DNA of 64,000 bases from NCBI GenBank assembly GCA_010015745.1, contig ML978263.1:39937-103936 (forward strand). The letters run 5' to 3'. A program made the position numbers and the translations under genes. The DNA comes from Setomelanomma holmii. Lineage: Eukaryota; Ascomycota; Dothideomycetes; Pleosporales; Phaeosphaeriaceae. Positions 44,917 through 55,785 of this stretch are shown here, one piece after another. Below the pieces are notes generated by a model. It ran no database searches, was not told the DNA's origin, and saw only the letters and a list, made by a program, of their open reading frames with translations. Positions within the stretch are counted from its first letter, which is position 1, and each line of letters begins with the position of its first letter.

Positions 44917-45956
44917 CTATATTGCTAAGCTTTCTCCTCCGTCCGTCTTTGACTTTGGTACAATCTTGAGCGAGAAATCGACGTGCGGCACACCTTGATG
45001 AATGCTGCTCGTGCTGACAATGTCGATGTCACCACAGACATACTTCTCAACGTTGTGTTCTGTAAGACCGCCGCTTACCTCGACCAAGAAGGCTTTCCTG
45101 TCTCCTGTTCCTCGTCCCCATTTCTCTTTCAGCTGTGCGGCAGCGACCTTGACACCATCTGGCGTGAAGTTGTCCAGCATGACGATGTCAGCACCTGCGG
45201 CAATAGCCTCGTCTGCCTCTTCGAAGCTTTGGCATTCTACTTCCACTTTGGTGGCAAATCCACCAGCTGATTTTGCGGCACGCACAGCGTTAGTGATGCT
45301 ACCCGCAGCTACGATATGATTGTCTTTCAGCATTGTCATGTGGGACAAGTCAACACGGTGCGCATCCACGCCACCCACGAGCATTCCGTACTTCTCCACC
45401 AATCGGAATCCAGGCGTGGTCTTGCGAGTGCCAGCTAGGATGTTGGGATAGCCAGCCTTGCGCAGCAACACAAGCAATCGATTGGACTTTGACGCAATTC
45501 CGGAGCATCGAGCAAGTGTGTTCAGTGCGACTCGTTCACCGAGCAAAAGCTTCCGCACGGGGCCTCTAACGGTCGCACAGTGGGTGATTGGCTGAAATGA
45601 TGCGCCCTCTTTGATGTGCCACTCGACTCTGCGCCACGACTTAGTATGTCATTTCACAGCATTGCACGGTCACATACGTGCAGTCCAGTTGCCGAAAGAC
45701 TTCATCGAAGAATGGAACACCTGCGACTACTCCCTGATCGATATCATCAGAATTATGTACTAAGAGATCCAATAGAATGACTTACTTCACTCTTGCCAAG
45801 CAGCTTTGCTTCTGACTGTTCGTCGCCAACAACAAATCCGCCATAGTCGAAGCTCGGCGTGTCCTCCTCGAGCCATTCCGAGACGTACCGCTTGTAAGTT
45901 TGAGGCAGCAAATGAGCAACAGCGCCATGTGCGGGCGCACCTTCGATTTGCGCCAT
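44917..45956 (-). CDS. bna6: Quinolinate phosphoribosyltransferase (nicotinate-nucleotide pyrophosphorylase)
   Basis: Converts quinolinate and PRPP to nicotinate mononucleotide, CO2 and pyrophosphate, the last step specific to de novo NAD synthesis from tryptophan. Exons 45956-45786, 45733-45678 and 45628-44917 give 312 residues, the family's normal length. Conserved segments: GVVAGVPFFDEVF, VEWHIKEGASF, ERVALNTLARCSGIAS, GTRKTTPGFRLVEKYGMLVGGVDAHR (shortened: the TRKTTPG and GGxxxHR active-site motifs), MLKDNHI, VEVECQSFEEA, MLDNFTPD and VEVSGGLTEHNV. Catalytic Arg, His and Lys positions appear intact. Yeast orthologue BNA6. Confidence 0.95.
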
Positions 45957-46259
45957 GTGGAGCTGACGTATAAGTGCGTACAGAGATGCAGCTCAGGAGA
46001 ACATATGTTCCATATGCTGTAAGATTACTGATCCGTCAAGTCGTGAACGCACGAGCTCGGAACCGGTAGGAAATGCGGTTATCGATAAGGGCAGTAGCCG
46101 CCACTAAGTGACCGCGCATCGGAGGCATAATCCATCACATCACGAATGCGTCCTTCTCCTCCACATAACTACATCCATCATGAACGCGTCTCATTTCTGC
46201 ACATTAGGAGCCATACTATCCAAATGCTCGTATTGTGATTGACGACGAGAAACCACGTT
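45957..46259. other. Short gap upstream of the quinolinate phosphoribosyltransferase gene
   Basis: About 300 bp that must hold the bna6 promoter and the 3' UTR of the hydratase/isomerase gene. Nothing specific seen. Confidence 0.4.
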
Positions 46260-47148
46260 CTAGATCTTCGACTTCGCTTTCCCACCACTGAACGCCGCCA
46301 TTCGCTCTTTCGTATCCTCTGCCGCAAATCTGATCAAGATATCCCGACTCTCCCTTTCACCCGCCTGCCTCCTGACCTCTACATCGTTCGAAGCGTCGAC
46401 GGTCAACTGCTTCGCCATCTTCAGTGCTTCGCCCGAGAACGTCCCAATACGCTTCGCCTTCTCTAAAACCATCCCCAAAAACGCGTCCGCAGTGTCTGTC
46501 TCGACACCCGTGATCAAACCTCCGACCCACGCCTCGTGCGCGGAAAGTCGCTCGCCAGCCAGCAGCAACGCATTGGCGCGCACTTTGCCCATTGCTTTGG
46601 GAAAGTTGTACGACGAGCCACCTTCGGGCACGATACCCAAGGACGCGAAGGGTGTCTGGAAGAAGGCAGACTGGTGCGCATAGATCAGGTCGAACGAGGA
46701 GAGCTGCGTGCATCCCCAGCCAATACTGGCGCCGTGGACAGCGGCCATGATGACTTTGGGGTAGGATGTGAGGACAGCGGATAGTGCGCTCCCAGCGGCG
46801 ACTTCAGCGTCTATGGTGTTTTCTGCGCCGCCCATTGCACGACCTGTGCACTGTCAGCAGGTTCAGAGATTCGTCAACTTGGATACTGACCTGCGCAATA
46901 GTGTTTCCCTTTTCCAGTGCTGCATGAGAAGTCAGATGCTTTCCTTAACGAACGACGACTCTGAGGTCTTACATCACCACGACCTTGACATCAGGCTCAT
47001 CGCGCGCCCACACCAACCCTTCTTTCAAATCCAGGTAATTTTGCGGATCAAAAGCATTCGACCGCTTGGGAGTATTGTAGCTAAGCAAGACTGCGCCATC
47101 CGAGATGCGCTCACACAGGATAGTCTTAAGCTCTGGAGGTGGCGCCAT
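46260..47148 (-). CDS. Enoyl-CoA hydratase/isomerase, probably peroxisomal delta3,delta2-enoyl-CoA isomerase
   Basis: Exons 47148-46973, 46919-46891 and 46843-46260 give 262 residues. The middle exon is only 29 nt and codes TGKGKHYCAG, the first oxyanion-hole segment (VVVITGKGKHYCAG). The second oxyanion segment is VHGASIGWGCTQL, then YAHQSAFFQTPFASLGIVPEGGSSYNFP, shortened here to its key parts: TPFxxLGxxPEGGSS is typical of the Eci1/Dci1 branch and supplies the candidate catalytic Glu. The C-terminus is SKI, a peroxisomal targeting signal type 1 variant, so the enzyme probably works in beta-oxidation of unsaturated fatty acids. Hydratase versus isomerase is not fully settled. It follows the same strand as the three genes downstream of it. 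Confidence 0.88.
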
Positions 47149-47802
47149 GGCGAGAACAACAGTTTCTCTTTGCGAGACTGTGACGACGTATTCTTTTCAT
47201 GGTCGTCGGTTTCCGAGTCGATATCAGGCCTCCTCCATGCGAGGTAAGCCGCACGACCGCGATCTGCGAGGGGGTAAAGCTGCGGAGCTACCTCGGAACA
47301 CTCGGGTCGCTGGACTTGACCAACCGCTATGTACGTTGCTTCGCTGCATCGTCCTGCAACGACAGAAAGTTGCATGCAAAATCTTTGAGCACTCAAAGTA
47401 GTTTCAGGAAGATGCTCTTCATCGGTCAGTGCAGCAACACCGGTGCACCACTCTGTAGAAGCTCCATTGTGTGATTGCGCTTGCCGTTTGTAGACATCAG
47501 AGCGAGCATGAACGAAGCCAGGAGTACAGTGGAGCAGCGTTTTTCTACTGCGATATGGAAGAAGGAAACATCGCTCATTGAGCGGAACGTGCATTCAAAT
47601 CGCCCGTAAAACGCTAAAAATCTCACATTCTCGTTCTACACCCATCCATGGCCAAAACCAGAGTGACGTTATTCCAGTCCATTATGCACAGCTGCGACAT
47701 CCATCGTGTATATATATATCGCAATTCCTCGCAATAACATCTTCCTCTCTTAATCCTAACATCCACCCCCACGACCACCCAGCAGATCAGTCCAAACCTA
47801 CC
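47149..47802. promoter_or_regulatory. Divergent intergenic region
   Basis: About 650 bp between the hydratase/isomerase start and the small Cys-rich gene. A pyrimidine-rich run precedes the ATG at 47803. No other feature. Confidence 0.4.
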
Positions 47803-48054
47803 ATGTGCATCAAACGCACCACAACTTACGCCTGCGGGCATCTTGAAGTAACCATGATCCCGCACACCAGCGCTGTGTTCCAACCCTCGCGATGCCGGTA
47901 CTTCGAGATACAGAATTTCGTGTGTCCCACGCGCTGTGGGGAGGCGATGTGTGATTGGGAGGAAGAAGACGATGAGAAGAAGCCTGCGTATCAGCGGGAA
48001 GGAGAGACGGAGGAGGATATGTTGAGGAGGATCATGCGGTCGGAATATATGTGA
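47803..48054 (+). CDS. Small Cys-containing hypothetical protein (83 residues)
   Basis: Single-exon reading frame starting in a good context (CTACCATGT). The protein begins MCIKRTTTYACGHLEVTMIP and has seven Cys (positions about 2, 11, 31, 41, 45, 50 included) and a His in the first 50 residues (ACGH, VCPTRCGEAMC), which could bind one zinc. The rest is acidic and charged (WEEEDDEKK, ETEEDMLRRIMRSEYM). It has no signal peptide, so it is not a classical secreted effector. Similar short MCxxxxTTYxCGH proteins are, to my memory, common in Dothideomycetes, with no known role. Could be a spurious ORF, but the composition argues against it. Confidence 0.6.
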   Translation: MCIKRTTTYACGHLEVTMIPHTSAVFQPSRCRYFEIQNFVCPTRCGEAMCDWEEEDDEKKPAYQREGETEEDMLRRIMRSEYM

Positions 48055-48185
48055 ACATGAGAGGTTTTACGATAAAGCGTATAGGAATGGCACTTGATCA
48101 TGATCTTGCATTATTGCCGTGTGATCCCAAACAGCCGTCCTTCTACATAGAACCTGATTACTGCCTCATCAGACTTCTCCAAGGC

Positions 48186-51100
48186 TCAAGTAGGCATCGC
48201 CATAATATGACTCCACGAAGTCGCCGGTCCGCTCCTGGTAGATCCTCCTCCAGGTCTCGCGCTTGGAGCAGCACTTCTCGCGCCCGACGTAGTCTTCTTA
48301 CTCGCTTCTGCGGCGACAGACGCACGACTTCCAAACCCCTTTGTTGCACGCTTCTTCACGCCTGGATAGGCCTTGCCATAGCTGCCCGATCCGTTGCGTC
48401 GAAATGGTCTTCCTTTCTTCGCGCCCGATGCTTTGGATCCAGCTCGAGGCGCTCGAGAGGTAGTAGTCGTTTTGGGAACTGTCGGACCGAGCTGTGACAT
48501 GCGATTATTGAAGGCCGCGACTTCAGGGGAAACTTGTTGCGTAAAGTGGTGACTGATATGGGGTTCGCCGTCGTCGTCCTCATCGCCTGAATCAGAGTAG
48601 TCACTCTCAAAATCTTCTGCTGCCACAACCTCATTGTCGCTTTCACACAGATCAATGATGTTTTTGTGATTCGGATCTGCAACGACATCCTCATCCTCAT
48701 CCTCATCCTCATCCTCCACAACCTCGTGAATGGCAACTCGCTGTGCTGGAAGGTGCTGGCGCTGCGGTGTTTTGCCTTTAAACAATCTCCTGGTGTTATC
48801 AATGAGTGGCAGAAACCGCTTGCCGTAGCGCTCAACCATCTCCGGTCGGATGCCTGGTATAGCGAGCAGCTCGTTGAGATCCCTAGGCAGCTCGAGCCCC
48901 ATTTCTCGAATGATGGTGTCGCTGAATATCGCCTCTCTGTGGCCATGACGTGACATGATCTCCTTTCGTTTGTCCTTTGCACCAGTTACGAAGTCAATTA
49001 GTGTGCATTGTTGCTCAGTGTCTAGTTGAGCTAGTCGCTGGTCAATGGTTATTGGCACCCCGAGACCTCTTGGCCTCTTCGCTTTGGAGGACTTGGCTTC
49101 GCGAATCGGTGCAAAGTCATTGTCGAAATCATTGTCACCGACAACAAAGCCATCATCTTCATAGCCACGAGCGTCCTGTTTGCGGAGTGGATGTTGGGGC
49201 GCATCAAATGCGTCTTCATCATCGTCTTCATCTGGATGATATGCGAACGACCGAATCTTCTGCTTAGGCGCTCGCACCGGAGATGAAACATTCGTTGAGG
49301 GGTATATGGTGCGCTGTTTCTTGGTCTTCTTGGCCGCAGGCTCTTTTGCACGAGGCTTCCGTGGCGATGATCGGACTTGTAACTTCAGAGTTTTGCGTTT
49401 GGTAGCATAGTCGTTGCTTCTTGTGGCGGGCTGCTTGTTGTTAGCACTTCTCCCGCAAATGCCGAGAGCCAGCTTACGTGGAGATAATTGGTCGCAAAGC
49501 CAACTTTGTTGACTTTGCTCTTCTCCTTGAATGCACCAGCATCAAGGAGGTACTGAAAGATCCTTTCGTTGTCGCCTCGTTCCAGATCTCCACCAAAGCC
49601 CCAGCCGTACTCTCTCAGCCCAGTACTCCCAATCTTTGCGGTCTTGGCTCCGCGAAACGCGTCGACGCACTGATGCATGGTAACGTTGTCTTCGTGTACC
49701 CTGCTGACAAGCTCGATGGCCTTGGCAGCGTGTTCGGTAAGGTCTTTCGTGACAAAAGTCGAGTCGGATTGGCAATTATCGCAAGCACCTTTACACTTCG
49801 CTGGGTCGAATGACTCGCTGAAGTAGCCAAGTACCTGAGCACGGCGACAGTCGGCCTTGTTCTCGCAGAACTGAATGACGGTGCGCAACATGTCGTGAAG
49901 CCGCTGCTTTTGTTCCCTGCTGCCTTCGCCCTCGTCGATCATCTTGCGGTAGGTTCTTGAATCGGCGTATTGGTAGTACAGGTAGCAGTCGGACATCTTG
50001 CCATCACGACCAGCACGGCCCGTCTCTTGGTAATATCCCTCCAAGCTTTTCGGCAGAGTGTGGTGGATAACATATCGCACGTCGGCCTTGTCGATGCCCA
50101 TGCCGAATGCAATAGTCGCGACGATGACGTGATACTCGTTTTCTTGCCACTTGCGTTGGACGGCGGACCGATCGGCCGGTTCCATACCGGCATGGTAATG
50201 GTAGGCTCGAATTCCGAGCTCAGACAGTTTCTGGGCTACCTGCTCGCAGCTCTTGCGAGACAGACAGTATATAATGCCAGATTTTCTGGCGTACTTCTCT
50301 TTGATCAATTGTGCGATGTTGTTGATGATTCCTTTGGACTTTGGTAGCACTTGGTAGGAAAGATTTGGTCGATTGAAGCTCTGCGAGAATTGACGACAGC
50401 CTTGAATGCCCAAATTGGCGACCACATCTGTGCGGACGAGCTGAGTTGCCGTTGCAGTAAGTGCAATGACAGGTACTCCAGGAAACAGGCCAAGTACGTC
50501 GCCAAGTGCTTTGTAGTCTGGACGGAAGTCGTGGCCCCACTGACTGACACAGTGCGCTTCGTCAATAACAATTCTGGCGAGGCGACGTCGGCCATGCAGC
50601 TGCTTGAATACGTTGATCATCCGTTGATTCTTGCTAAGCATCTCGGGCGTAACGTAGAGGAGCTGCATAAACTTCTGTGGATCTCGCTCCGAAAGGCCTT
50701 CCATGATGGCATTCTTCTGCTCTTGTGTCGATTCACCATTGATAAGGAATGCTTGCATACCGAAACGCTTTGATGCGGACGTGACTTGGTCTTCCATTAG
50801 ACTGAGAAGTGGCGAAACGACGAGCGTGACGCCTCGCGTCTTCCCAGACGTTATCACAGAGGGCAATTGGTAGCACAAGGACTTGCCACCCCCTGTTGGC
50901 ATGAGGACAAAGCAATGCTCTCCGCCGAGAGTTGCGTTGATGGCATCTAACTGACCTGGCCGGAATCCTCGAAGACCGAACCGATGGATCAGTGCTTTTC
51001 GTAGGTCCTGAGACCAGGGAAAGTTCATACCAGGAAGATTCTTGCCAGGCATGACGAGCTGAGGCTTCTTTGGAGATGCTGGCGGAGCTGGCGGCTGGAC

Positions 51101-53584
51101 TTTGTTCGCTGTAGTTTCGCGGAATATTTGCTTGGTGGAGGTCGAAGGTCGATTATCCGCCCTGTCACCCTTCCAGTCGAATCTTCCAGGTACTTCATTC
51201 TCGATGTTGCTGATCTCATTGAGAAATTCTTCTTCGTCTTCTCCGAACATATCCTCATCAACCCTGTTGTGATCATCCTCGATCTCGACCGGCCCAGGAG
51301 GTGGCCCCATGTTGTCTTCGAACAGGTTCTCGTCTTCCCCGAAATCAAAATCCTCAACCTCGTTCGGTATACCGTCATCACCAGTATTGTAAGTAGCGTG
51401 AGCGGCGGCCTCAAGTCGATAAGGTGAGCGACGGCGTTCCGGGGTCTCAGGTACTCGATGCGGCCGCTCTCTCGTGCTTGAATTTGCTTTGTTCGTGCCA
51501 TGATCACGAACTGTTGCACGAGAGCCACGTTGAGGCGGAGGTGATGGAAATGCGGCCACTTGATCCTCAGCGAAGCAGATCCGATGAGTGGGCGACCAAA
51601 GTTCTTGAGCACCGAACTGTGTCTGCTTGACATACTGGGTCTGTGCATGGTTGCTCGGTCCATGTTCTGGAGCAGCCGTGATCTTGTGCAAGACCGGGCT
51701 AGCTTGAGTAGACTTTACGACTACGTGGTTCACGTGCTGAATCTCCTTTTTCACAACCATGTTCATCTGCTGATTGACTCCCGCTGTCTCTAGCAGGTGA
51801 TACATCTGCACCTGAGTATCCTCTAGTGTCTTGAACAGCTTGTTCAGGTTCTCACCATCGGCAGAGTCGAATTGACCCATATCCAAGTCGTACTCAAGCT
51901 TCCGTTTGACCTTCTGACGCTGCGCTATGAGGGTCTCGTGTTTGATCTTGAGATCGATCAGCTGCTGTACGGCGTCTTTTCGTGATCGAGAACGTTGCAT
52001 CTTGTCCTGAATACTGGCATCTGGTTTGCCAAATTCATCCAGATGAGCGAGAAACTCACTTCGGGCAGATTCCCATGCCAACGTCGCAGCATTGAGATGA
52101 CTTTCCAGACGACGGCCTGCGGATACCAGAAAAGATTCGACAGTTTGACGAATCAACTCCCTCTCCTCCTTGGACAGCTCGGATGAAGAGGGCGTGATTT
52201 CTTTGCCGGTGGAGCCCGGCTTCCTGGTAGTCTCTGCATCTGTCGTAACCTGCTTGGTCTTTCGAGGTGATTGAGACTTTGCCGAAGTTGCAATCGAAGC
52301 AATCTTTCCTTCGCAAGGACTTGGGCTTCGCACCGTCTTCGTGGGGGAGCGTAGGGGTAGGTGCACCATCTCTTGCGCTCCTTTCCTCGGGCTATGACTA
52401 GCACTCTTCTTTGGTAACTTTTCCTTCGTAGGTGACGGCCACTTGACGGTCGAGTGCACATCTTCCATTTCTTCGAAATCGCCGAAGTCCTCATCGTCCT
52501 CTGAATCCATCACGGCGTGTCTCATTCTCCTTTGTCCAGGCGTTCGAGTGCCATCTTCCACGACATCGTGTTTCGTGGTAGGAGCAGGCCTTGTTCGTGG
52601 CGGTGAGGGGCTACGGACCTGTTTTCCCAGCTTGCGGGCCGGAGCCATAGTCTCAGAGGGCGCGCGACTTAATGATTTGCGCTTTCGAGGTTTGGGAGCA
52701 GCCTCAGAGTGATGGCCTCGCTCCTCAAATTGCGAATGCATATGCCCACTGTCGTCGGCACCATAGCCCTGCTCTGCAGACGCAGCAACGGTGGAGTATG
52801 GAGGAGGCGGATCGTTTGGGGCCATGACCATATCATCGATGTCGGCAAAATCATCGTCCACAAGATCTGGACTAACAGCGGGTGTCATACGTACAGGTCT
52901 AGGAGACCTTGTGTGGCGAAGGTCTTCTGCATATTCGTCGCTCTTTCGCTTCTTGCCGCGCTTGGCATGGGATTCGATTGGAGAAGAACGGCCCTCATCA
53001 TCTCCAGTGAGGTCAATGGCTACTACGTCCACAGCTGGGCGGTGCTGCTTTCGTGTCGTTGCGCTCTCGACTCCCGCAGTGAAAGCCAAGCCTGTCCTCG
53101 GCCTTGCCGTCACATTGCCATCTCGCCTGCTGGTAGATGAAACTTCAAGAGTGCTATCTTCAGCACCGAATGCATCATCCTGCTTTCTAATCGGCCCAGA
53201 AGTTGTCGCCTTCGCTTTCTCCAAGGGGGGTAGGCCGGCTACAACAAGCCTTGGTCTTCCACTGCCAGGGGTGGCTCTCAGCCGCGCCATATCTGTATTG
53301 TCCTCCTCCGGCTCTGGGAGCTTGTGAATATCAACCGTCTTCGTGCGAGTGAGGTTGCGGGGTGGAAGTGAGCGTGTGGCGGGCGGTACAGGTGGTGGCA
53401 GAGCGGACGCTGGTCCGAGATCATGGTTTACAACGGAGTCAACCAAGAAAGAGGAGGACTGTGAAAGCGTTGCGGAGCTCGTCGGAGCCTCTGGGTCGTA
53501 TATGACAGACGATATCGCGGGCGGAATGAAGGGCTTCTCGGACAGCAGCCAGTTGAGATGCGTCTTAAGATTGTTCCGAGGCAT
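48186..53584 (-). CDS. sgs1: RecQ-family DNA helicase (Sgs1/BLM/QDE-3 type)
   Basis: ATP-dependent 3'-5' DNA helicase for recombination-intermediate processing and replication-fork repair. Exons 53584-49478 and 49430-48186 give 1783 residues. Order: an N-terminal NNLKTHLNWLLSEKP motif resembling the Top3/Rmi1-binding end of fungal Sgs1; a disordered, Pro/Ser-rich region of about 850 residues; the helicase core with GGGKSLCYQLP (motif I), VIDEAHCVSQWGHDFRPDY (II), TATATQLV (III), IIYCLSRKSCEQVA (IV) and HHTLPKSLEGYYQETGRAGRDG (V-VI, shortened: QETGRAGRDG); the RQC zinc segment CRRAQVLGYF with CKGACDNC; and an HRDC-type domain near residue 1500 (IMSRHGHREAIFSD). Beyond it lie an acidic tract, a SUMO-interaction-like IIDLCESD and an Arg/Gly/Ser-rich tail. 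Confidence 0.95.
48686..48720. repeat. CATCCT hexanucleotide microsatellite inside the RecQ gene
   Basis: Tandem CATCCT units on the plus strand, read on the minus strand as alternating Glu-Asp codons, give the acidic EDEDEDEDEDV tract of the helicase. Unit length is a multiple of three, so copy-number change would not shift frame. Confidence 0.75.
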
Positions 53585-54155
53585 TAGGGTGGCGCATCGT
53601 TGGTTTCGAGACGCACATTGACAAACTGTGCGTGTCTATGCACGAAGATACACTCGTGATAGGCGTTGTGGTGGCGATGTCATCAGTTCACATCGCTACT
53701 CGCGGTGTTTGGCGTGAGACGCGTTTGCTTGGCGGCACCTTCCCCACACCAACGCACGTGACATGGGATAAAAAGCCAATTCATTTGAGGTAACCACACT
53801 ACTACATTAGTCCACCTACAAGACTCCCGACGAAACCTTTCCAACACCAAAGTTAAGCTCGGTGTCCAGCAGAGCTGGCTCAGCACTATCGCGGGACGCG
53901 TCTTTCGCGGGTACCTGGTCGTTGCGCCGTGTGTATCCGTCGCGCGCTCCAACATCATTCCATGCCGAAATTGAGTACTTTTCGGCAAGCGGTGTAAGCC
54001 GCACGAAGGAGGCCTTGCGAAGTTGCGATGCCGTTGAATTCAAGCTAAAGCACTAGCGCGCTGTGTCAATAGTCATAACATGGAGCCACCCTTTTGTAGG
54101 CTATACATCAAAAAGAATACCAATCTACCTTGCAGAAGCTACTGATGATCCAACC
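53585..54155. promoter_or_regulatory. Divergent intergenic region between the RecQ and decarboxylase genes
   Basis: About 570 bp holding both promoters. An open frame extends upstream of the decarboxylase start without an ATG. No specific site recognised. Confidence 0.45.
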
Positions 54156-55667
54156 ATGAACAATCCAGACTCAACAACCCAATCCGTCATTTCTGCGGCC
54201 ATCGAGAGGCTGCACTCCGAACCTTTCCCAAGCGATGTGCTCCCTTCCCAAGCAACCATAGAGGCCACGCGCAAACAACTTCTAGCCACCCTGCCCAATG
54301 ACGGACTAGGCCTCACCGAGACCATTCGACATCTTCAAGATGATCTGAAGCCTGGATTGAACGGCGCCTCTCGCTCAGCCAACTACTACGGCTTCGTCAC
54401 GGGTGGAGCTACACCCATTGCGAGTATCTCAGACAACTTCGTGACAGCCTGCGACCAAAATGTTCAAGTGCACCTTCCGACCGAGACAATCGCAACTGAC
54501 ATCGAGGATCGAGCTCTCTCGCTCTTATGTGAACTGCTCGACTTCAAACCTGAGTCATGGCCACATCGAACTTTCACGACTGGTGCAACAGCAAGCAACG
54601 TTTTGGGACTAGCATGTGGGCGCGAGTATGTCATTGCTGAAGCTTCAGCGCATAGGACAGATGCCGAGAACAGCGTTGGTGAATATGGCATTGTCGAGGC
54701 AATGTATCGTGCTGGTATTGACAAGATCCAAATTCTCACGACGGTGCCACACTCTTCGCTGAGTAAAGCCGCGAGCATCCTTGGACTGGGCAGAGCCTCT
54801 GTCAAGACTATCGGACGCGAAGACGCGCCTCACAAGTTCGACATGAAGGTGCTCAGAAGCTTGCTTGAGCAACCGAGTTCCGCCTCTATTGTTGCTGTTT
54901 CCGCTTCAGAAGTCAACACAGGACTCTTCGCTACTTCTGGCTTGGAGGACATGCAAGAGTTAAGGAGTCTGTGCGACATGTACGGCGCCTGGATTCACGT
55001 GGACGGTGCATTTGGCATCCTTGGCCGTGTACTGCATGGTGCCAAATATGAGGCGATCATACAAGCATGTGCCGGTCTCGAGCTCGCCGACTCAATCACT
55101 GGTGACGGGCACAAGCTCCTCAATGTACCATACGATTGCGGCTTCTTCTTGTCGCGGCATCGCAACATTGCAGAACGCGTGTTCCAGAACCCCAATGCCG
55201 CGTACCTAGCTACATCCAACGGTCCAGACAGCATCATGTCGCCGCTGAATATCGGTGTCGAGAACTCACGAAGATTCAGAGCACTGCCTGTCTACGCAAG
55301 TCTCGTCGCTTACGGCAAGTCGGGTTACCGCGATATGTTGGAGCGACAGATCGAGCTCTCACGGGGCATCGCCAAGTTCATCCTCGAGAGCGAAGACTAT
55401 GAACTGCTGCCTGAGTCAGACGCATCGACTGAGGAAACATTGAGCGGAATATACATCATCGTGCTCTTCCGTGCCAAGAATGAAGAATTGAACAAGAGGT
55501 TAATAGAGAGCATCAAGGCAACACGGAAGATATACGTGAGCGGAACATCGTGGAATGGTCAGCCTGCTTGCAGATTCGCAATATCGAACTGGAGAGTCGA
55601 CGTGAAAAAGGATCTACTGCTGATCAGGGAAGTACTGCAAGAAGTGGTGGCAGCAAAGACATCATGA
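54156..55667 (+). CDS. Group II PLP-dependent decarboxylase (aromatic-amino-acid decarboxylase-like)
   Basis: Intronless, 503 residues from the first in-frame ATG (54156); the frame is open 93 nt further up but with no ATG. PLP-binding features: TTGATASNVLGLACGRE, the AWIHVDGAFG strand with the Asp that holds the pyridine nitrogen, and the Schiff-base lysine K320 in TGDGHKLLNVPYDCG. RFRALPVYASLVAYGKSGYRDM and the C-terminal CRFAISNWRVD complete the fold. Relatives decarboxylate tyrosine, tryptophan, DOPA or glutamate, and some fungal copies serve secondary metabolism. No synthase genes flank it here, so I infer a stand-alone amine-forming enzyme. Substrate unknown. Confidence 0.9.
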   Translation: MNNPDSTTQSVISAAIERLHSEPFPSDVLPSQATIEATRKQLLATLPNDGLGLTETIRHLQDDLKPGLNGASRSANYYGFVTGGATPIASISDNFVTACDQNVQVHLPTETIATDIEDRALSLLCELLDFKPESWPHRTFTTGATASNVLGLACGREYVIAEASAHRTDAENSVGEYGIVEAMYRAGIDKIQILTTVPHSSLSKAASILGLGRASVKTIGREDAPHKFDMKVLRSLLEQPSSASIVAVSASEVNTGLFATSGLEDMQELRSLCDMYGAWIHVDGAFGILGRVLHGAKYEAIIQACAGLELADSITGDGHKLLNVPYDCGFFLSRHRNIAERVFQNPNAAYLATSNGPDSIMSPLNIGVENSRRFRALPVYASLVAYGKSGYRDMLERQIELSRGIAKFILESEDYELLPESDASTEETLSGIYIIVLFRAKNEELNKRLIESIKATRKIYVSGTSWNGQPACRFAISNWRVDVKKDLLLIREVLQEVVAAKTS

Positions 55668-55785
55668 CCAAGTAGTTTCAAGCGTATAGTGCTTGCTTGT
55701 AGCCAGGAGTCATCTCCTCTCACACCCTTTGTATCGTGGCTGCTGGGAGTTGAAAACAAAGATGCCATCACTATCAGGTGTCATA

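Noticed and set aside
47480..47520. A minus-strand frame containing SDVYKRQ, a peptide that often flags Nextera adapter sequence.
   Set aside because: The codons here (GATGTCTACAAACGGCAA) differ from the transposase-end sequence that encodes DVYKRQ in contaminated assemblies, so it is coincidence and not adapter.
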